NCBI RefSeq assembly: GCF_002897295.1
Contig: NZ_BEXF01000024.1
Coordinates: 29,505-93,504, forward strand
From: Brevibacillus reuszeri
Lineage (GTDB): Bacteria; Bacillota; Bacilli; Brevibacillales; Brevibacillaceae
Direction of reading: 5' to 3'
DNA: 64,000 nucleotides
Positions 39,831 through 48,702 of the stretch are shown here, one piece after another. Below the pieces are notes generated by a model that had not been told where the DNA came from, did not search any database, and worked only from the letters and a program-made list of their open reading frames with translations. Position 1 is the first letter of the stretch, and each line of letters starts with the position of its first letter. The translations under genes and the position numbers were made by a program.

Positions 39831-41117
39831 TTATTTTTTCAGGTTGTAAAAAGCAGCGCGTCCGCCAAAACGAGCCGTATCACTCAGCTCATCCTCAATA
39901 CGCAGCAATTGGTTGTACTTCGCTACGCGGTCTGTACGGGATGGAGCACCTGTCTTGATTTGGCCTGCATTGGTTGCAACAGCGATATCAGAGATTGTGG
40001 AGTCTTCTGTCTCGCCGGAACGGTGGGAAATAACAGCTGTATAACCAGCCAGCTTCGCCATCTCGATTGCTTCAAAAGTCTCGGTCAGGGTACCAATTTG
40101 GTTTACTTTTACCAGAATGGAGTTACCTGTGGAGCTTTCGATACCGCGTGCCAGACGTTCTGTGTTCGTTACGAACAAGTCATCGCCAACGAGTTGAACT
40201 TTGCTGCCCAGCTTGTCAGTCAGTGCTTTCCAGCCGTCCCAATCGTCCTCAGACAAGCCGTCTTCGATCGAGATGATTGGATATTTGCTTACCAGATCTT
40301 CGTAGAAAGCGATCATTTCTTCGGTTGTTTTTACTACGCCTTCGCCCTCGAAATGGTATTTACCGTCTTTGAACATTTCAGTTGCAGCTACGTCCAGCGC
40401 GAGGAATACGTCTTTGCCTGGCTCATAGCCTGCCGCTTTGATCGCATCCAGGATTGTCGTGATTGCTTCTTCGTTGGACTTCAGGTTTGGTGCGAATCCG
40501 CCTTCGTCACCTACAGCCGTGCTCAGGCCTTTGTCGCCCAACACTTTTTTCAGGGAGTGAAAGATCTCAGCACCTGTACGCAGCGCTTCCTTGAAGGATT
40601 CCGCGCCTACTGGCATGACCATGAATTCCTGAATGTCTACTGTATTGTCTGCGTGTTTTCCGCCATTCAAAATGTTCATCATCGGTACAGGCAATGTTCT
40701 CGCGTTGAAGCCACCGAGGTAGTTGTACAGTGGTACACCCAAGGAATCTGCAGCTGCGCGAGCTACCGCCATGGAAACGCCCAGAATCGCGTTTGCACCG
40801 AGCTTGCCTTTGTTATCTGTACCATCGAGCTGAATCATCGCCATGTCGATGCCTACTTGATCCAGCGCATCCATGCCAATGAGCTCAGGCGCGATGATTT
40901 CATTTACGTTTTCTACTGCTTTGAGTACACCTTTTCCAAGGTAACGGGATTTGTCGCCATCACGCAATTCAACAGCTTCATACGCCCCTGTAGATGCACC
41001 GGATGGAACATCTGCGCGACCCATAGAGCCATCTTCCAGGTACACTTCAACTTCCACAGTCGGATTACCGCGGGAGTCCATAATTTCACGTGCGTAAACG
41101 TCAGTAATCATTGCCAT
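39831..41117 (-). CDS. eno: Enolase
   Basis: The 428-residue enzyme converts 2-phosphoglycerate to phosphoenolpyruvate. Motifs include REIMDSRGNPTVEVEV at the N-terminus, SGASTGAYEAVELRDGD, DEGGFAPNLKSNEEA near 205, Mg ligands in SIEDGLSEDDWDGW and LVGDDLFVTN, and the substrate loop ISHRSGETEDSTI near 370. It is the last gene of the gapA-pgk-tpiA-gpmI-eno operon. The start could also be the second ATG, six bases later. Confidence 0.98.
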   Translation of the reverse strand: MAMITDVYAREIMDSRGNPTVEVEVYLEDGSMGRADVPSGASTGAYEAVELRDGDKSRYLGKGVLKAVENVNEIIAPELIGMDALDQVGIDMAMIQLDGTDNKGKLGANAILGVSMAVARAAADSLGVPLYNYLGGFNARTLPVPMMNILNGGKHADNTVDIQEFMVMPVGAESFKEALRTGAEIFHSLKKVLGDKGLSTAVGDEGGFAPNLKSNEEAITTILDAIKAAGYEPGKDVFLALDVAATEMFKDGKYHFEGEGVVKTTEEMIAFYEDLVSKYPIISIEDGLSEDDWDGWKALTDKLGSKVQLVGDDLFVTNTERLARGIESSTGNSILVKVNQIGTLTETFEAIEMAKLAGYTAVISHRSGETEDSTISDIAVATNAGQIKTGAPSRTDRVAKYNQLLRIEDELSDTARFGGRAAFYNLKK

Positions 41118-41198
41118 TCTCTTCCATCCCCTTTTAATCTATGTAGGTAACCCCACACGTATTTTTTATTATTTGTCCTTAGTGTGTGCTAGAGAGGA

Positions 41199-42740
41199 CT
41201 ATTTTGCAAGTAACGATTTACCTGTCATTTCAACTGGTTGCTCTGCGTCCAACAGATCAAGCAATGTCGGCGAAAGGTCCGCCAAAACTCCGCCTTCACG
41301 GAGCATGGCACCTGCTTTGGTCACGATCACCGGAACCGGATACGTGCTGTGTGATGTAATTGGACGTCCTGCCTGATCCAGCATGAGATCGGCATTGCCA
41401 TGGTCTGCCGTAATAACGGCTACGCCGCCTTTGGCGAGAATCGCTTCGACTACGCGTCCCAGGCATGCATCAACCGTTTCTACCGCTTTGATCGTAGGCT
41501 CCATCATTCCGGAATGGCCGACCATGTCGCAGTTGGCAAAATTGAGGATAATCGCATCGAAGTTTTCCGCTTCGATTTCTTTGACAACCGCATCTGTGAG
41601 CTCTGGAGCACTCATTTCCGGCTGCAAATCGTAGGTAGCTACTTTTGGAGAAGGAATCAGGATGCGGGTTTCGCCCGGAAACTCCTGCTCACGCCCTCCA
41701 CTAAAGAAGAAGGTCACATGCGGATACTTTTCTGTCTCGGCAATCCGAAGCTGCTTCAAGCCCTGCTGGGACAAAACCTCTCCTAGTGTATTATCCAGGT
41801 TGGAAGGTTTGTATGCCACATAACCGTCCACGGTCTCGGAAAAATGAGTCAGGCAGACGAAATGCAGATCACGCGGACGCTCCTCACCACGGTCAAAGCC
41901 GCGGAAGTCTTCGTTCGTAAACGCCTGCGAGATTTGAATAGCACGATCCGGACGGAAATTATAGAAAATGATCGAGTCACCGCTTTGAATGGTGGAAACC
42001 GGCTCTCCTGCCTCGTCGACGATCACCGTCGGCATGACGAATTCGTCCATGACCGATTTCTCATACGATTCTTTGATCGCTTGAATCGGATCTTGGTAGC
42101 GCGGAGCATCCCCGTATACCATCGCACGATACGCCTTTTCTACGCGCTCCCAGCGCTTATCACGGTCCATCGCATAATAGCGTCCCTGCACGGTTGCAAT
42201 ACGCCCTACGCCGATTTCTGCGATCTTTGCTTGCAACTGCTCTACATAACCCACCGCGCTGTCAGGAGATACATCACGGCCGTCCAGGAAGCCATGGATA
42301 AAGACATTCGCAAAGTCCTGCTGCTTCGCCAGCTCCAGCATCGCAAACAGATGGTCAATATGACTGTGTACCCCTCCATCGGACAAAAGCCCGAACAGAT
42401 GCAGCTGCTTGCCATTTTTCTTGGCATGCTGGAACGCTTCGATCAAGGTTTCGTTTTCAAAAAACACTCCTTCTTTGATCGACTTGGTGATACGCGTCAA
42501 ATCCTGATAGACAACGCGCCCTGCTCCGATATTGAGATGCCCAACCTCCGAGTTGCCCATCTGTCCTTCTGGCAAACCAACGGCAAGCCCGCTCGCCTCC
42601 AGAGTGGCATGCGGATATTGGTTCCAGTACCGATCAAAATTCGGCTTGCTCGCCTGTGCGACTGCATTTCCGTACGTTTCACTACGCAAGGCAAAGCCGT
42701 CCAAAATGAGCAGCGCTACCGGTTTTGGTCTTTTTGCCAT
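41199..42740 (-). CDS. gpmI: 2,3-bisphosphoglycerate-independent phosphoglycerate mutase
   Basis: The 513-residue Mn-dependent mutase interconverts 3- and 2-phosphoglycerate. It has the alkaline-phosphatase-fold signatures: LLILDGFALRSETYGNAV near the N-terminus, the phospho-Ser in GQMGNSEVGHLNIGAGR (about 62), and the C-terminal metal site ITADHGNADLML near 445. It lies 80 bases before eno and 13 bases after tpiA in the operon. Confidence 0.97.
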   Translation of the reverse strand: MAKRPKPVALLILDGFALRSETYGNAVAQASKPNFDRYWNQYPHATLEASGLAVGLPEGQMGNSEVGHLNIGAGRVVYQDLTRITKSIKEGVFFENETLIEAFQHAKKNGKQLHLFGLLSDGGVHSHIDHLFAMLELAKQQDFANVFIHGFLDGRDVSPDSAVGYVEQLQAKIAEIGVGRIATVQGRYYAMDRDKRWERVEKAYRAMVYGDAPRYQDPIQAIKESYEKSVMDEFVMPTVIVDEAGEPVSTIQSGDSIIFYNFRPDRAIQISQAFTNEDFRGFDRGEERPRDLHFVCLTHFSETVDGYVAYKPSNLDNTLGEVLSQQGLKQLRIAETEKYPHVTFFFSGGREQEFPGETRILIPSPKVATYDLQPEMSAPELTDAVVKEIEAENFDAIILNFANCDMVGHSGMMEPTIKAVETVDACLGRVVEAILAKGGVAVITADHGNADLMLDQAGRPITSHSTYPVPVIVTKAGAMLREGGVLADLSPTLLDLLDAEQPVEMTGKSLLAK

Positions 42741-42753
42741 CTCTTTTCTCCTC

Positions 42754-43512
42754 CTATCGCTGCGATGCTCCGTTCACAAGCTGCAAATAACTGTCCGCGA
42801 CCAGGCTGGCTCCACCAACCAAAGCTCCGTCGATATCTGGCTGTGCCATGTAGCTTGCGATATTGTCCGGCTTCACACTACCGCCGTACTGAATACGTAC
42901 CTGCTGTGCTGTTTCCTGGCCGAATTTCTCAGCGATGACGCTGCGAATAATGGCAATCGTCTCGTTGGCATCCTCGGCTGTAGAAGATTTTCCGGTACCA
43001 ATCGCCCAAATCGGTTCGTAGGCAACGATCGAACCAGCCACCTGTGCAGGCTCAAGGCCAGAAAAGGCAGCTTCTGTCTGGGTACGAACGACATCCGACG
43101 TCTCCCCTGCTTCTCTTTGCTCCAGACTCTCGCCTACACATACGATCGGCACCAAGTCCGCTTTTAGCGCAGCTACGACTTTTTTATTGACGGTTTCATC
43201 CGTTTCATTGAAATACTGGCGACGCTCGGAGTGTCCGATAATGACATACGTAACGCCGATTTCTTTTAGCATCGACGCGCTGATTTCACCTGTAAACGCA
43301 CCTTGCTCCTCAAAGTGAACGTTTTGTGCTCCCAGCGCGATATCCGTACCAGCCAGTTCAGCACTAAGTGCAGGCAGAGCTGTAAACGGCGCACAAATCA
43401 CTTTTTGTACTCCGGTAGTTGTGTTGCCTGCCTTGGCATTTTGCGCAAATTCTTTTGCCTCCGCAATCGTCTTGAACATCTTCCAATTCCCCGCGATAAT
43501 TGGCGTTCTCAC
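42754..43512 (-). CDS. tpiA: Triosephosphate isomerase
   Basis: The 252-residue TIM-barrel enzyme interconverts DHAP and glyceraldehyde 3-phosphate. Catalytic Lys is in AGNWKMFK, catalytic His in IIGHSERRQYF (about 95), catalytic Glu in VAYEPIWAIGTGKSST (about 167), and the phosphate-binding GGSVKPDNI and GALVGGASL follow. It lies between pgk and gpmI with gaps of 11 to 13 bases. Confidence 0.98.
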   Translation of the reverse strand: MRTPIIAGNWKMFKTIAEAKEFAQNAKAGNTTTGVQKVICAPFTALPALSAELAGTDIALGAQNVHFEEQGAFTGEISASMLKEIGVTYVIIGHSERRQYFNETDETVNKKVVAALKADLVPIVCVGESLEQREAGETSDVVRTQTEAAFSGLEPAQVAGSIVAYEPIWAIGTGKSSTAEDANETIAIIRSVIAEKFGQETAQQVRIQYGGSVKPDNIASYMAQPDIDGALVGGASLVADSYLQLVNGASQR

Positions 43513-43523
43513 GATTTCTCCCC

Positions 43524-44708
43524 CTATTCGCTATCTGTCAATACTGCCAAGCCCGGCAGCTCTTTGCCTTCCATAAACTCCAGCGAAGCCCCGCCGCCAG
43601 TGGAAATATGCGTCATTTGCTCAGCGACACCAGCTTTTTCAACCGCTGCTACAGAGTCTCCGCCACCGATAATGGTTGTGCCCGCACATTCTGCCATCGC
43701 CTTGGCTACACCAATCGTTCCTTGGGCAAATGCGTCCATTTCGAAAACACCCATCGGTCCATTCCATACAACCGTCTTGGAAGCGACGATGACACGCTGA
43801 AATTCTTCTACCGATTTTGGACCAATATCGAGTGCCATCCAGCCATCTGGAATCGCGTCGATCGCAACTGTTTTCTTTTCTGCGTCAGCCGCAAATCGGT
43901 CCGCTACGACAACATCGACTGGCATCAGTAGTTGAACACCGCGTTCTTTTGCCTGCTCCATCAAGGAACGTGCGAGATCGAGCTTGTCATCCTCACACAA
44001 AGAGGCACCAATACCGAAGCCTTGTGCCTTGAGGAACGTATTTGCCATTCCGCCGCCAATGATCAAATGATCGACCTTGGTCAACAGATTTTCAATAACT
44101 GCAATTTTATCTTTTACCTTTGCTCCGCCGACAATCGCCGTAAACGGACGCTCTGGACTTGTGAGCGCGCCACCCATGAAGCGAATTTCCTTTTCCATCA
44201 ACAGTCCCGCAACAGCAGGTATGTACTGGGCAATTCCCGCTGTAGACGCATGTGCGCGATGGGCAGCACCGAAAGCATCGTTTACAAACAGATCAGCCAA
44301 GGCCGCAAAGCTTTTTGCCAGTTCTGGATCGTTCTTTTCTTCTCCGGCATGGAAGCGTACGTTTTCCAGCAGAATCACGTCACCATTTTCCATCCGTTCT
44401 ACTACCGCTTCCACTTCTGCTCCCTTGGAATCATCTAGCTTGCGCACCTGTTTATCCAAAAGCGTCGATAGATGACTAGCGACAGGTGTCAGCCGCATCT
44501 CTTCCACCACTTGTCCTTTAGGACGGCCAAAGTGGCTCGCCAGGATAACCTTGGCTCCTGCTTCCATCAGAAAACGGATGGTAGGTACAGCAGCACGAAT
44601 GCGCGTATCATCGGTGATTACCCCGTCCTGCATCGGCACGTTAAAGTCGACACGGCAGAAAACGCGCTTGCCTGCCAGCTCAACATCGCGGATAGATTTC
44701 TTGTTCAT
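43524..44708 (-). CDS. pgk: Phosphoglycerate kinase
   Basis: The 394-residue enzyme transfers phosphate from 1,3-bisphosphoglycerate to ADP. Signatures are RVDFNVPMQDGVITDDTRI near the N-terminus, ASHFGRPKG near 60, GGAKVKDKIAVIENLL near 203, and the nucleotide site VWNGPMGVFEMDAFAQGT followed by GGGDSVAAVEKAG. A hairpin lies between gapA and this gene, which may set its expression relative to gapA. Confidence 0.98.
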   Translation of the reverse strand: MNKKSIRDVELAGKRVFCRVDFNVPMQDGVITDDTRIRAAVPTIRFLMEAGAKVILASHFGRPKGQVVEEMRLTPVASHLSTLLDKQVRKLDDSKGAEVEAVVERMENGDVILLENVRFHAGEEKNDPELAKSFAALADLFVNDAFGAAHRAHASTAGIAQYIPAVAGLLMEKEIRFMGGALTSPERPFTAIVGGAKVKDKIAVIENLLTKVDHLIIGGGMANTFLKAQGFGIGASLCEDDKLDLARSLMEQAKERGVQLLMPVDVVVADRFAADAEKKTVAIDAIPDGWMALDIGPKSVEEFQRVIVASKTVVWNGPMGVFEMDAFAQGTIGVAKAMAECAGTTIIGGGDSVAAVEKAGVAEQMTHISTGGGASLEFMEGKELPGLAVLTDSE

Positions 44709-44754
44709 GAACGATCCTCCAAATCATTAGGCTTAGTATTCCGAAAAAAACATA

Positions 44755-44788
44755 TGGGAAAAGGGAGATTGCTCTCCCTTTTTATCCA
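44755..44788 (-). terminator. Attenuator-like hairpin between gapA and pgk
   Basis: AAAAAGGGAGA and TCTCCCTTTT pair around GCAA in the 100-base gap between gapA and pgk, with a short T-run after the stem. In Bacillus the cggR-gapA messenger is processed and partly terminated here, so partial termination or RNA stabilisation is plausible. Confidence 0.5.
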
Positions 44789-44808
44789 CAACAGTTCTAT
44801 TTTACGTG

Positions 44809-45813
44809 TTACAAGCCGCGCTGTGCAACATAATGACACAAGTCTACCACACGATTTGAATAACCCCACTCATTATCGTACCAAGAAACGACCTTCGCCA
44901 TGTTGCCCTCGAGTACCATCGTAGACAATGCATCAATCGTCGAGGACGCTGGGTTGCCGTTATAGTCGGAGGATACCAATGGCTCTTCGGAATAGCCGAG
45001 AATTCCTTTGAGCGGACCTTCAGCTGCTTCCTTCAATGCGTTGTTGATTTCTTCCACAGTCGCATCTGTTTTTAATTCAACAACCAAGTCCACCACTGAT
45101 ACGTTCGGAGTAGGGACGCGCATCGCGAATCCGTTCAGCTTGCCTTTCAACTCAGGCAGTACCAGTGCTACCGCTTTTGCTGCACCAGTAGAGGTTGGAA
45201 TAATATTTTCCGCAGCTGCACGTGCACGGCGCAGGTCCTTATGCGGCAAATCCAGGATTTGCTGATCGTTTGTGTAGGAGTGAACAGTCGTCATCAAGCC
45301 GCGCACGATGCCGAATTTTTCGTTCAAAACTTTTGCATAGGGAGCCAGGCAGTTCGTTGTGCAGGATGCATTGGAAATGACGGTATGCTCGGCTGGATCA
45401 TATTTGTCTTCGTTCACACCAAGTACAATCGTAATATCCTCGTTTGTAGCTGGTGCAGAGATGATGACTTTCTTCGCTCCGCCTTCCAGGTGCTTCGCAG
45501 CATCCTCGCGCTTTGTGAAGCGTCCAGTAGATTCTACAACGATTTCCACACCATACTCAGCCCATTTGAGCTGGGCAGGATCACGCTCAGCGAGAACGCG
45601 GATTTCTTTTCCGCCAACGATCAGCGTATTCTCTCCCGCTTCTACCGGCAGATCGAGAACTCCGTGAACAGAATCATATTTTAAAAGGTGTGCCAATGTA
45701 TGTGCGTCTGTCAGATCATTTACAGCTACGATTTCTACGTTTGGATTGGAAAGTGCTGCACGAAATACGTTACGACCAATACGCCCAAAACCATTAATCC
45801 CTACCTTTACCAT
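44809..45813 (-). CDS. gapA: Glyceraldehyde-3-phosphate dehydrogenase (glycolytic, NAD-type)
   Basis: The 334-residue enzyme oxidises glyceraldehyde 3-phosphate with NAD. The Rossmann start VGINGFGRIGRNVFRA and the catalytic Cys in NASCTTNCLAPYAKVL (about 152) are clear, as is WYDNEWGYSNRVVDL at the C-terminus. The ATG at 45811-45813 follows AGGAGGG; an in-frame extension upstream overlaps the antiporter gene. Its position downstream of cggR shows it is the glycolytic isoform. Confidence 0.98.
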   Translation of the reverse strand: MVKVGINGFGRIGRNVFRAALSNPNVEIVAVNDLTDAHTLAHLLKYDSVHGVLDLPVEAGENTLIVGGKEIRVLAERDPAQLKWAEYGVEIVVESTGRFTKREDAAKHLEGGAKKVIISAPATNEDITIVLGVNEDKYDPAEHTVISNASCTTNCLAPYAKVLNEKFGIVRGLMTTVHSYTNDQQILDLPHKDLRRARAAAENIIPTSTGAAKAVALVLPELKGKLNGFAMRVPTPNVSVVDLVVELKTDATVEEINNALKEAAEGPLKGILGYSEEPLVSSDYNGNPASSTIDALSTMVLEGNMAKVVSWYDNEWGYSNRVVDLCHYVAQRGL

Positions 45814-45832
45814 AGTAAAACCCTCCTGCTCG

Positions 45833-47197
45833 TTAGCTTGCATTTTTATTAGTAGCGATCACCCCACCCTTTGGAGATTTCCACCGGGTGGAGAGAATCG
45901 TGACAATCGGCAATAGTATCGAAAAGAACAAAAACGGCAACGAATCGATTGTGGATACGCCCAAGGTCACTGCCATCATCATGGCCAATCCGTTCCACGG
46001 AATGAGCACCGGCATCACCAATGTCGAGTCCATCATAGTCTTGCCCAACAGCTCGCGTCCGCCCTCCCTTTGAGAAAAACGGCCTAGAAGCGTGGTGCCG
46101 AGAACCAGAATCGGGATCGTTTGGTTACAGCTAATGATCACAACCAGAAGCGACAGGACAGCTGACTTTATGACTAGCATGGTAGGACTTTTTGTATCCC
46201 CCATCATTTTGTCCACAATCGGCGTCAATAGATTAGCTTTGTTCAAAATTCCATTTAAAAACCCGGCGAGGATGATCAAGAGCAGTACGTTGAACATGGA
46301 AGCAAACCCGCCTCCATGTAAAAGCTCATCCAACGGAGTTTCTGAATGAAGCGCGTAGCCATTCAGCATGGATTTGGCAAACGTCATGATATCAATCTGT
46401 CCAGCCAAAAGGACCAGGACAGCACTGACGATGATGCCGTATAAAAGAGCTGTAACAGCTTTTACTCGTAGTGCAAAGGATGCGAGTAACGTAATCAGCG
46501 GAAGCATGATCCACCAGCTGATCGGAAAATAAGTACGCAATAGGTCCTGATACATCGGAATCGTATCACTTGATCCCGATTGACCTCGCAGCAGATCAAA
46601 TAGTAGGAACAACACCGCACATATCCCTACGGCAATCAAGGCTGGACGTCTCGTTCGAATGTCCTGCGCCTCTGTCATCCCTACATTGGCCAGCACGAGC
46701 AGTCGACTGCTGGAGATGGGGGAAAAACGCTCTCCTACCATTGCACCAGAAATCAGCGCCCCTGCTACCATTGCAGGTGATATACCAGCGGCGTGAGCAA
46801 TCCCCATCAAGGAAAGCCCGATGGTACTCAAGGTTCCAATCGACGTACCAAGTAAGTAGCTGACAACTGCTGTTAAGATGAAGGAAAGCACCAGCAGATA
46901 ACTGACATTTACAATCGACAATCCATAGTAGATAATTGCCGGAATCGTTCCTGCCATCATTAATAGCGGAATCAAAAGTCCTACAAAAAACAGAATTAGC
47001 AGCACAGGCTTTGCCTGCTTGACGCCTTCCCAGCCAAATGCGAATTGTTCTCTCCAGGAAAAGCCTACTCTTTTCACACTAACCATTGTGACCAGGATTG
47101 CGAAAACAATTCCCAAATAGAGCGGAAAGCCTATCACCAAGCTCATCACAATCCCCGTGATTAGCGATAAGATAGGTAGCAGCGCTGCCTTACACAT
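45833..47197 (-). CDS. NhaC-family Na+/H+ antiporter inside the glycolytic operon
   Basis: This 454-residue protein has about eleven membrane helices. The motifs SYLLGTSIGTLSTIGLSLMGIA (about 112) and GALISGAMVGERFSPISS (about 146), plus ISCNQTIPILVLGTTLL near 365, are typical of the NhaC (ion-transporter) family that exchanges Na+ or malate for H+. It lies 18 bases after cggR and 19 before gapA on the same strand, so it should be co-transcribed from the CggR-controlled promoter. Its presence there is unlike the Bacillus subtilis arrangement, where cggR directly precedes gapA. Confidence 0.85.
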   Translation of the reverse strand: MCKAALLPILSLITGIVMSLVIGFPLYLGIVFAILVTMVSVKRVGFSWREQFAFGWEGVKQAKPVLLILFFVGLLIPLLMMAGTIPAIIYYGLSIVNVSYLLVLSFILTAVVSYLLGTSIGTLSTIGLSLMGIAHAAGISPAMVAGALISGAMVGERFSPISSSRLLVLANVGMTEAQDIRTRRPALIAVGICAVLFLLFDLLRGQSGSSDTIPMYQDLLRTYFPISWWIMLPLITLLASFALRVKAVTALLYGIIVSAVLVLLAGQIDIMTFAKSMLNGYALHSETPLDELLHGGGFASMFNVLLLIILAGFLNGILNKANLLTPIVDKMMGDTKSPTMLVIKSAVLSLLVVIISCNQTIPILVLGTTLLGRFSQREGGRELLGKTMMDSTLVMPVLIPWNGLAMMMAVTLGVSTIDSLPFLFFSILLPIVTILSTRWKSPKGGVIATNKNAS

Positions 47198-47215
47198 AAA
47201 AACGACTTCCTTCCG

Positions 47216-48241
47216 TTACAATCGTGTTGACAATAGAGACTTTGCGGCCCCTTCGTCTGTAATGAGTACATTTTGACACGATTGCTTAGCAAAGGAAAGA
47301 ATCGCTTTTGCCTTGCTTCGCCCTCCTGCAATGGAGAGCACGGCCTCTGCCTTGTGAACCTCTTCCAGCTGAAGGCCGATTGTAGGCATACGCTGGACAG
47401 TTTCGCCTGCTTCATTAAAGTAATAGCCAAATGCTTCTGAAACCGCCCCACTATTCACTAGTTCGTCTAGCTCTTCGGCGGAGTAATTTCTTCTTTTGGC
47501 CATCGTAATGGCATCGCCAATGCCGTGCAGAACGATTCTCGAATGACCGAGGAGCGATAAAACATCCTTTACCTGCGGCTCTTTGAGCAATGTCTGCAAG
47601 GCTTCCAGATGCAAACGATCCGGCACGTGAAGCAGTCTGTAGGATGCTCCTGTTCGGGCTGCCATTGCAGATGCCAACGTATTGGCCTGAAGCTCCACAC
47701 GCTCACCCAGTCCTCCTCTAGCGGGTACAAACTGGACTGTTTTAAAGACTGTTGATGGCGTCAGGTGACTTGCTACACTGGCGATGGAGGAGCCTCCTGT
47801 CACAGCGATGATATCGCCCTCCTGTACAACCTGCTTTAGCACTCTAGCCCCTACACGTCCTAGCTCTTCCTTAACCCAAGGTGACTCGTCCGCATCGCCT
47901 TGTACCACGATGACTTCTGGAATACCGAGCTTTCGCTGCAGCTGTTCTGCCAGGTCCGTCAACCCGAACAGCTCACTGACCAACGGCTCCATTTCGTCCA
48001 ATACCTGCTGCCCTTCTACACTGAGAGTCATGCCCGCGGCATTCACGTGAAGCAGCCCTGTGTCCTTGAGCAAATCAACCTCAGCTCGCAAAATCCGCTC
48101 GGTCGTGTTCATGGCCTGAGCAAGCGCTCTGCGGCCAATTGGCTGCAAGTGATAGATGGAGCGCAGCAGCATGTATCTATCCCGTAAAAGCGGGATCAGG
48201 TCTGGCACTAGCTTTTGTTGTAGCTCCAGTAAATGTCGCAT
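47216..48241 (-). CDS. cggR: Central glycolytic genes repressor CggR
   Basis: The 341-residue SorC-family repressor has an N-terminal HTH region (YHLQPIGRRALAQAMNTTERILRAEVDLL) and a C-terminal sugar-phosphate-binding domain with VTGGSSIASVASHL and SIAGGRSKAKAILSFAKQ. It represses the operon until fructose 1,6-bisphosphate accumulates. The operator lies about 40 bases upstream of its own start. It precedes the antiporter and gapA. Confidence 0.95.
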   Translation of the reverse strand: MRHLLELQQKLVPDLIPLLRDRYMLLRSIYHLQPIGRRALAQAMNTTERILRAEVDLLKDTGLLHVNAAGMTLSVEGQQVLDEMEPLVSELFGLTDLAEQLQRKLGIPEVIVVQGDADESPWVKEELGRVGARVLKQVVQEGDIIAVTGGSSIASVASHLTPSTVFKTVQFVPARGGLGERVELQANTLASAMAARTGASYRLLHVPDRLHLEALQTLLKEPQVKDVLSLLGHSRIVLHGIGDAITMAKRRNYSAEELDELVNSGAVSEAFGYYFNEAGETVQRMPTIGLQLEEVHKAEAVLSIAGGRSKAKAILSFAKQSCQNVLITDEGAAKSLLSTRL

Positions 48242-48280
48242 GTAAAAACTTCCTTAGTTGAAGAAATGGAATCTTTTTAT

Positions 48281-48320
48281 CGGGACATTTTCTGTCCCTG
48301 TACATACATTTTTTGTCCCG
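48281..48320. promoter_or_regulatory. CggR operator upstream of cggR
   Basis: The region contains two dyad units: CGGGACATTTTCTGTC on the plus strand, then TACATACATT and TTTTGTCCCG. This reproduces the CGGGAC-N6-TGTC pairs of the known CggR operator, with an almost perfect outer palindrome CGGGACA...TGTCCCG. A minus-strand promoter TTGCAA-N18-TATGTA overlaps it. Confidence 0.85.
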
Positions 48321-48389
48321 ATCGTTGCAAAAAAAAGGAACAAACCTTACAACTCGAATGTATCATAACTATGTGGAACATGCAAGATC

Positions 48390-48416
48390 CCCCAAGCCCA
48401 AACTTGCTCGGGGGAT
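48390..48416. terminator. Hairpin between the glutaredoxin gene and cggR
   Basis: GATCCCC and GGGGATC arms enclose a loop of about 14 bases. The T-run is weak on both strands, but the position between two leftward units suits a terminator. Confidence 0.6.
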
Positions 48417-48420
48417 CTCT

Positions 48421-48696
48421 TTAGTCAGCCATGCGCTTCAAAAATTCTTCTCTGAGCTCTTCTATCGTTACTACATGTGTAATCGAACGAAAGACGATCT
48501 CATCATCGATCGCAACTACGGGGATGACCAGCATCATTTCCTCATGCAATTGTGGGTCACTCTCGATATTCACCAGTTGCAGACTGAGCGGAAACTCTTC
48601 TGCCAATACCTGAATCGCGTGCTCTACCTGGTCGCACAGATGACATTTATTCCGTCCATATAATACGATTTCGAGCCTATTGTCGCTTATGCCCAT
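48421..48696 (-). CDS. Glutaredoxin-like thiol-disulfide protein
   Basis: This 91-residue thioredoxin-fold protein has the active-site motif CHLC in LYGRNKCHLCDQVEHAI and a cis-Pro in LVIPVVAIDDEIVF. It belongs to the small glutaredoxin-like family (DUF836) and should catalyse thiol exchange in the cytoplasm. It lies seven bases after rpoN on the same strand. Confidence 0.85.
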   Translation of the reverse strand: MGISDNRLEIVLYGRNKCHLCDQVEHAIQVLAEEFPLSLQLVNIESDPQLHEEMMLVIPVVAIDDEIVFRSITHVVTIEELREEFLKRMAD

Positions 48697-48702
48697 GAAT
48701 AG

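Noticed and set aside
39807..41150. Long open frame (447 codons) on the strand opposite enolase
   Set aside because: It is the antisense shadow of a highly expressed, codon-biased gene. It has no ribosome-binding site and no recognisable motif, and it covers the eno terminator region.
41844..42938. Open frame of 364 codons opposite gpmI
   Set aside because: Antisense shadow running across the gpmI/tpiA junction.
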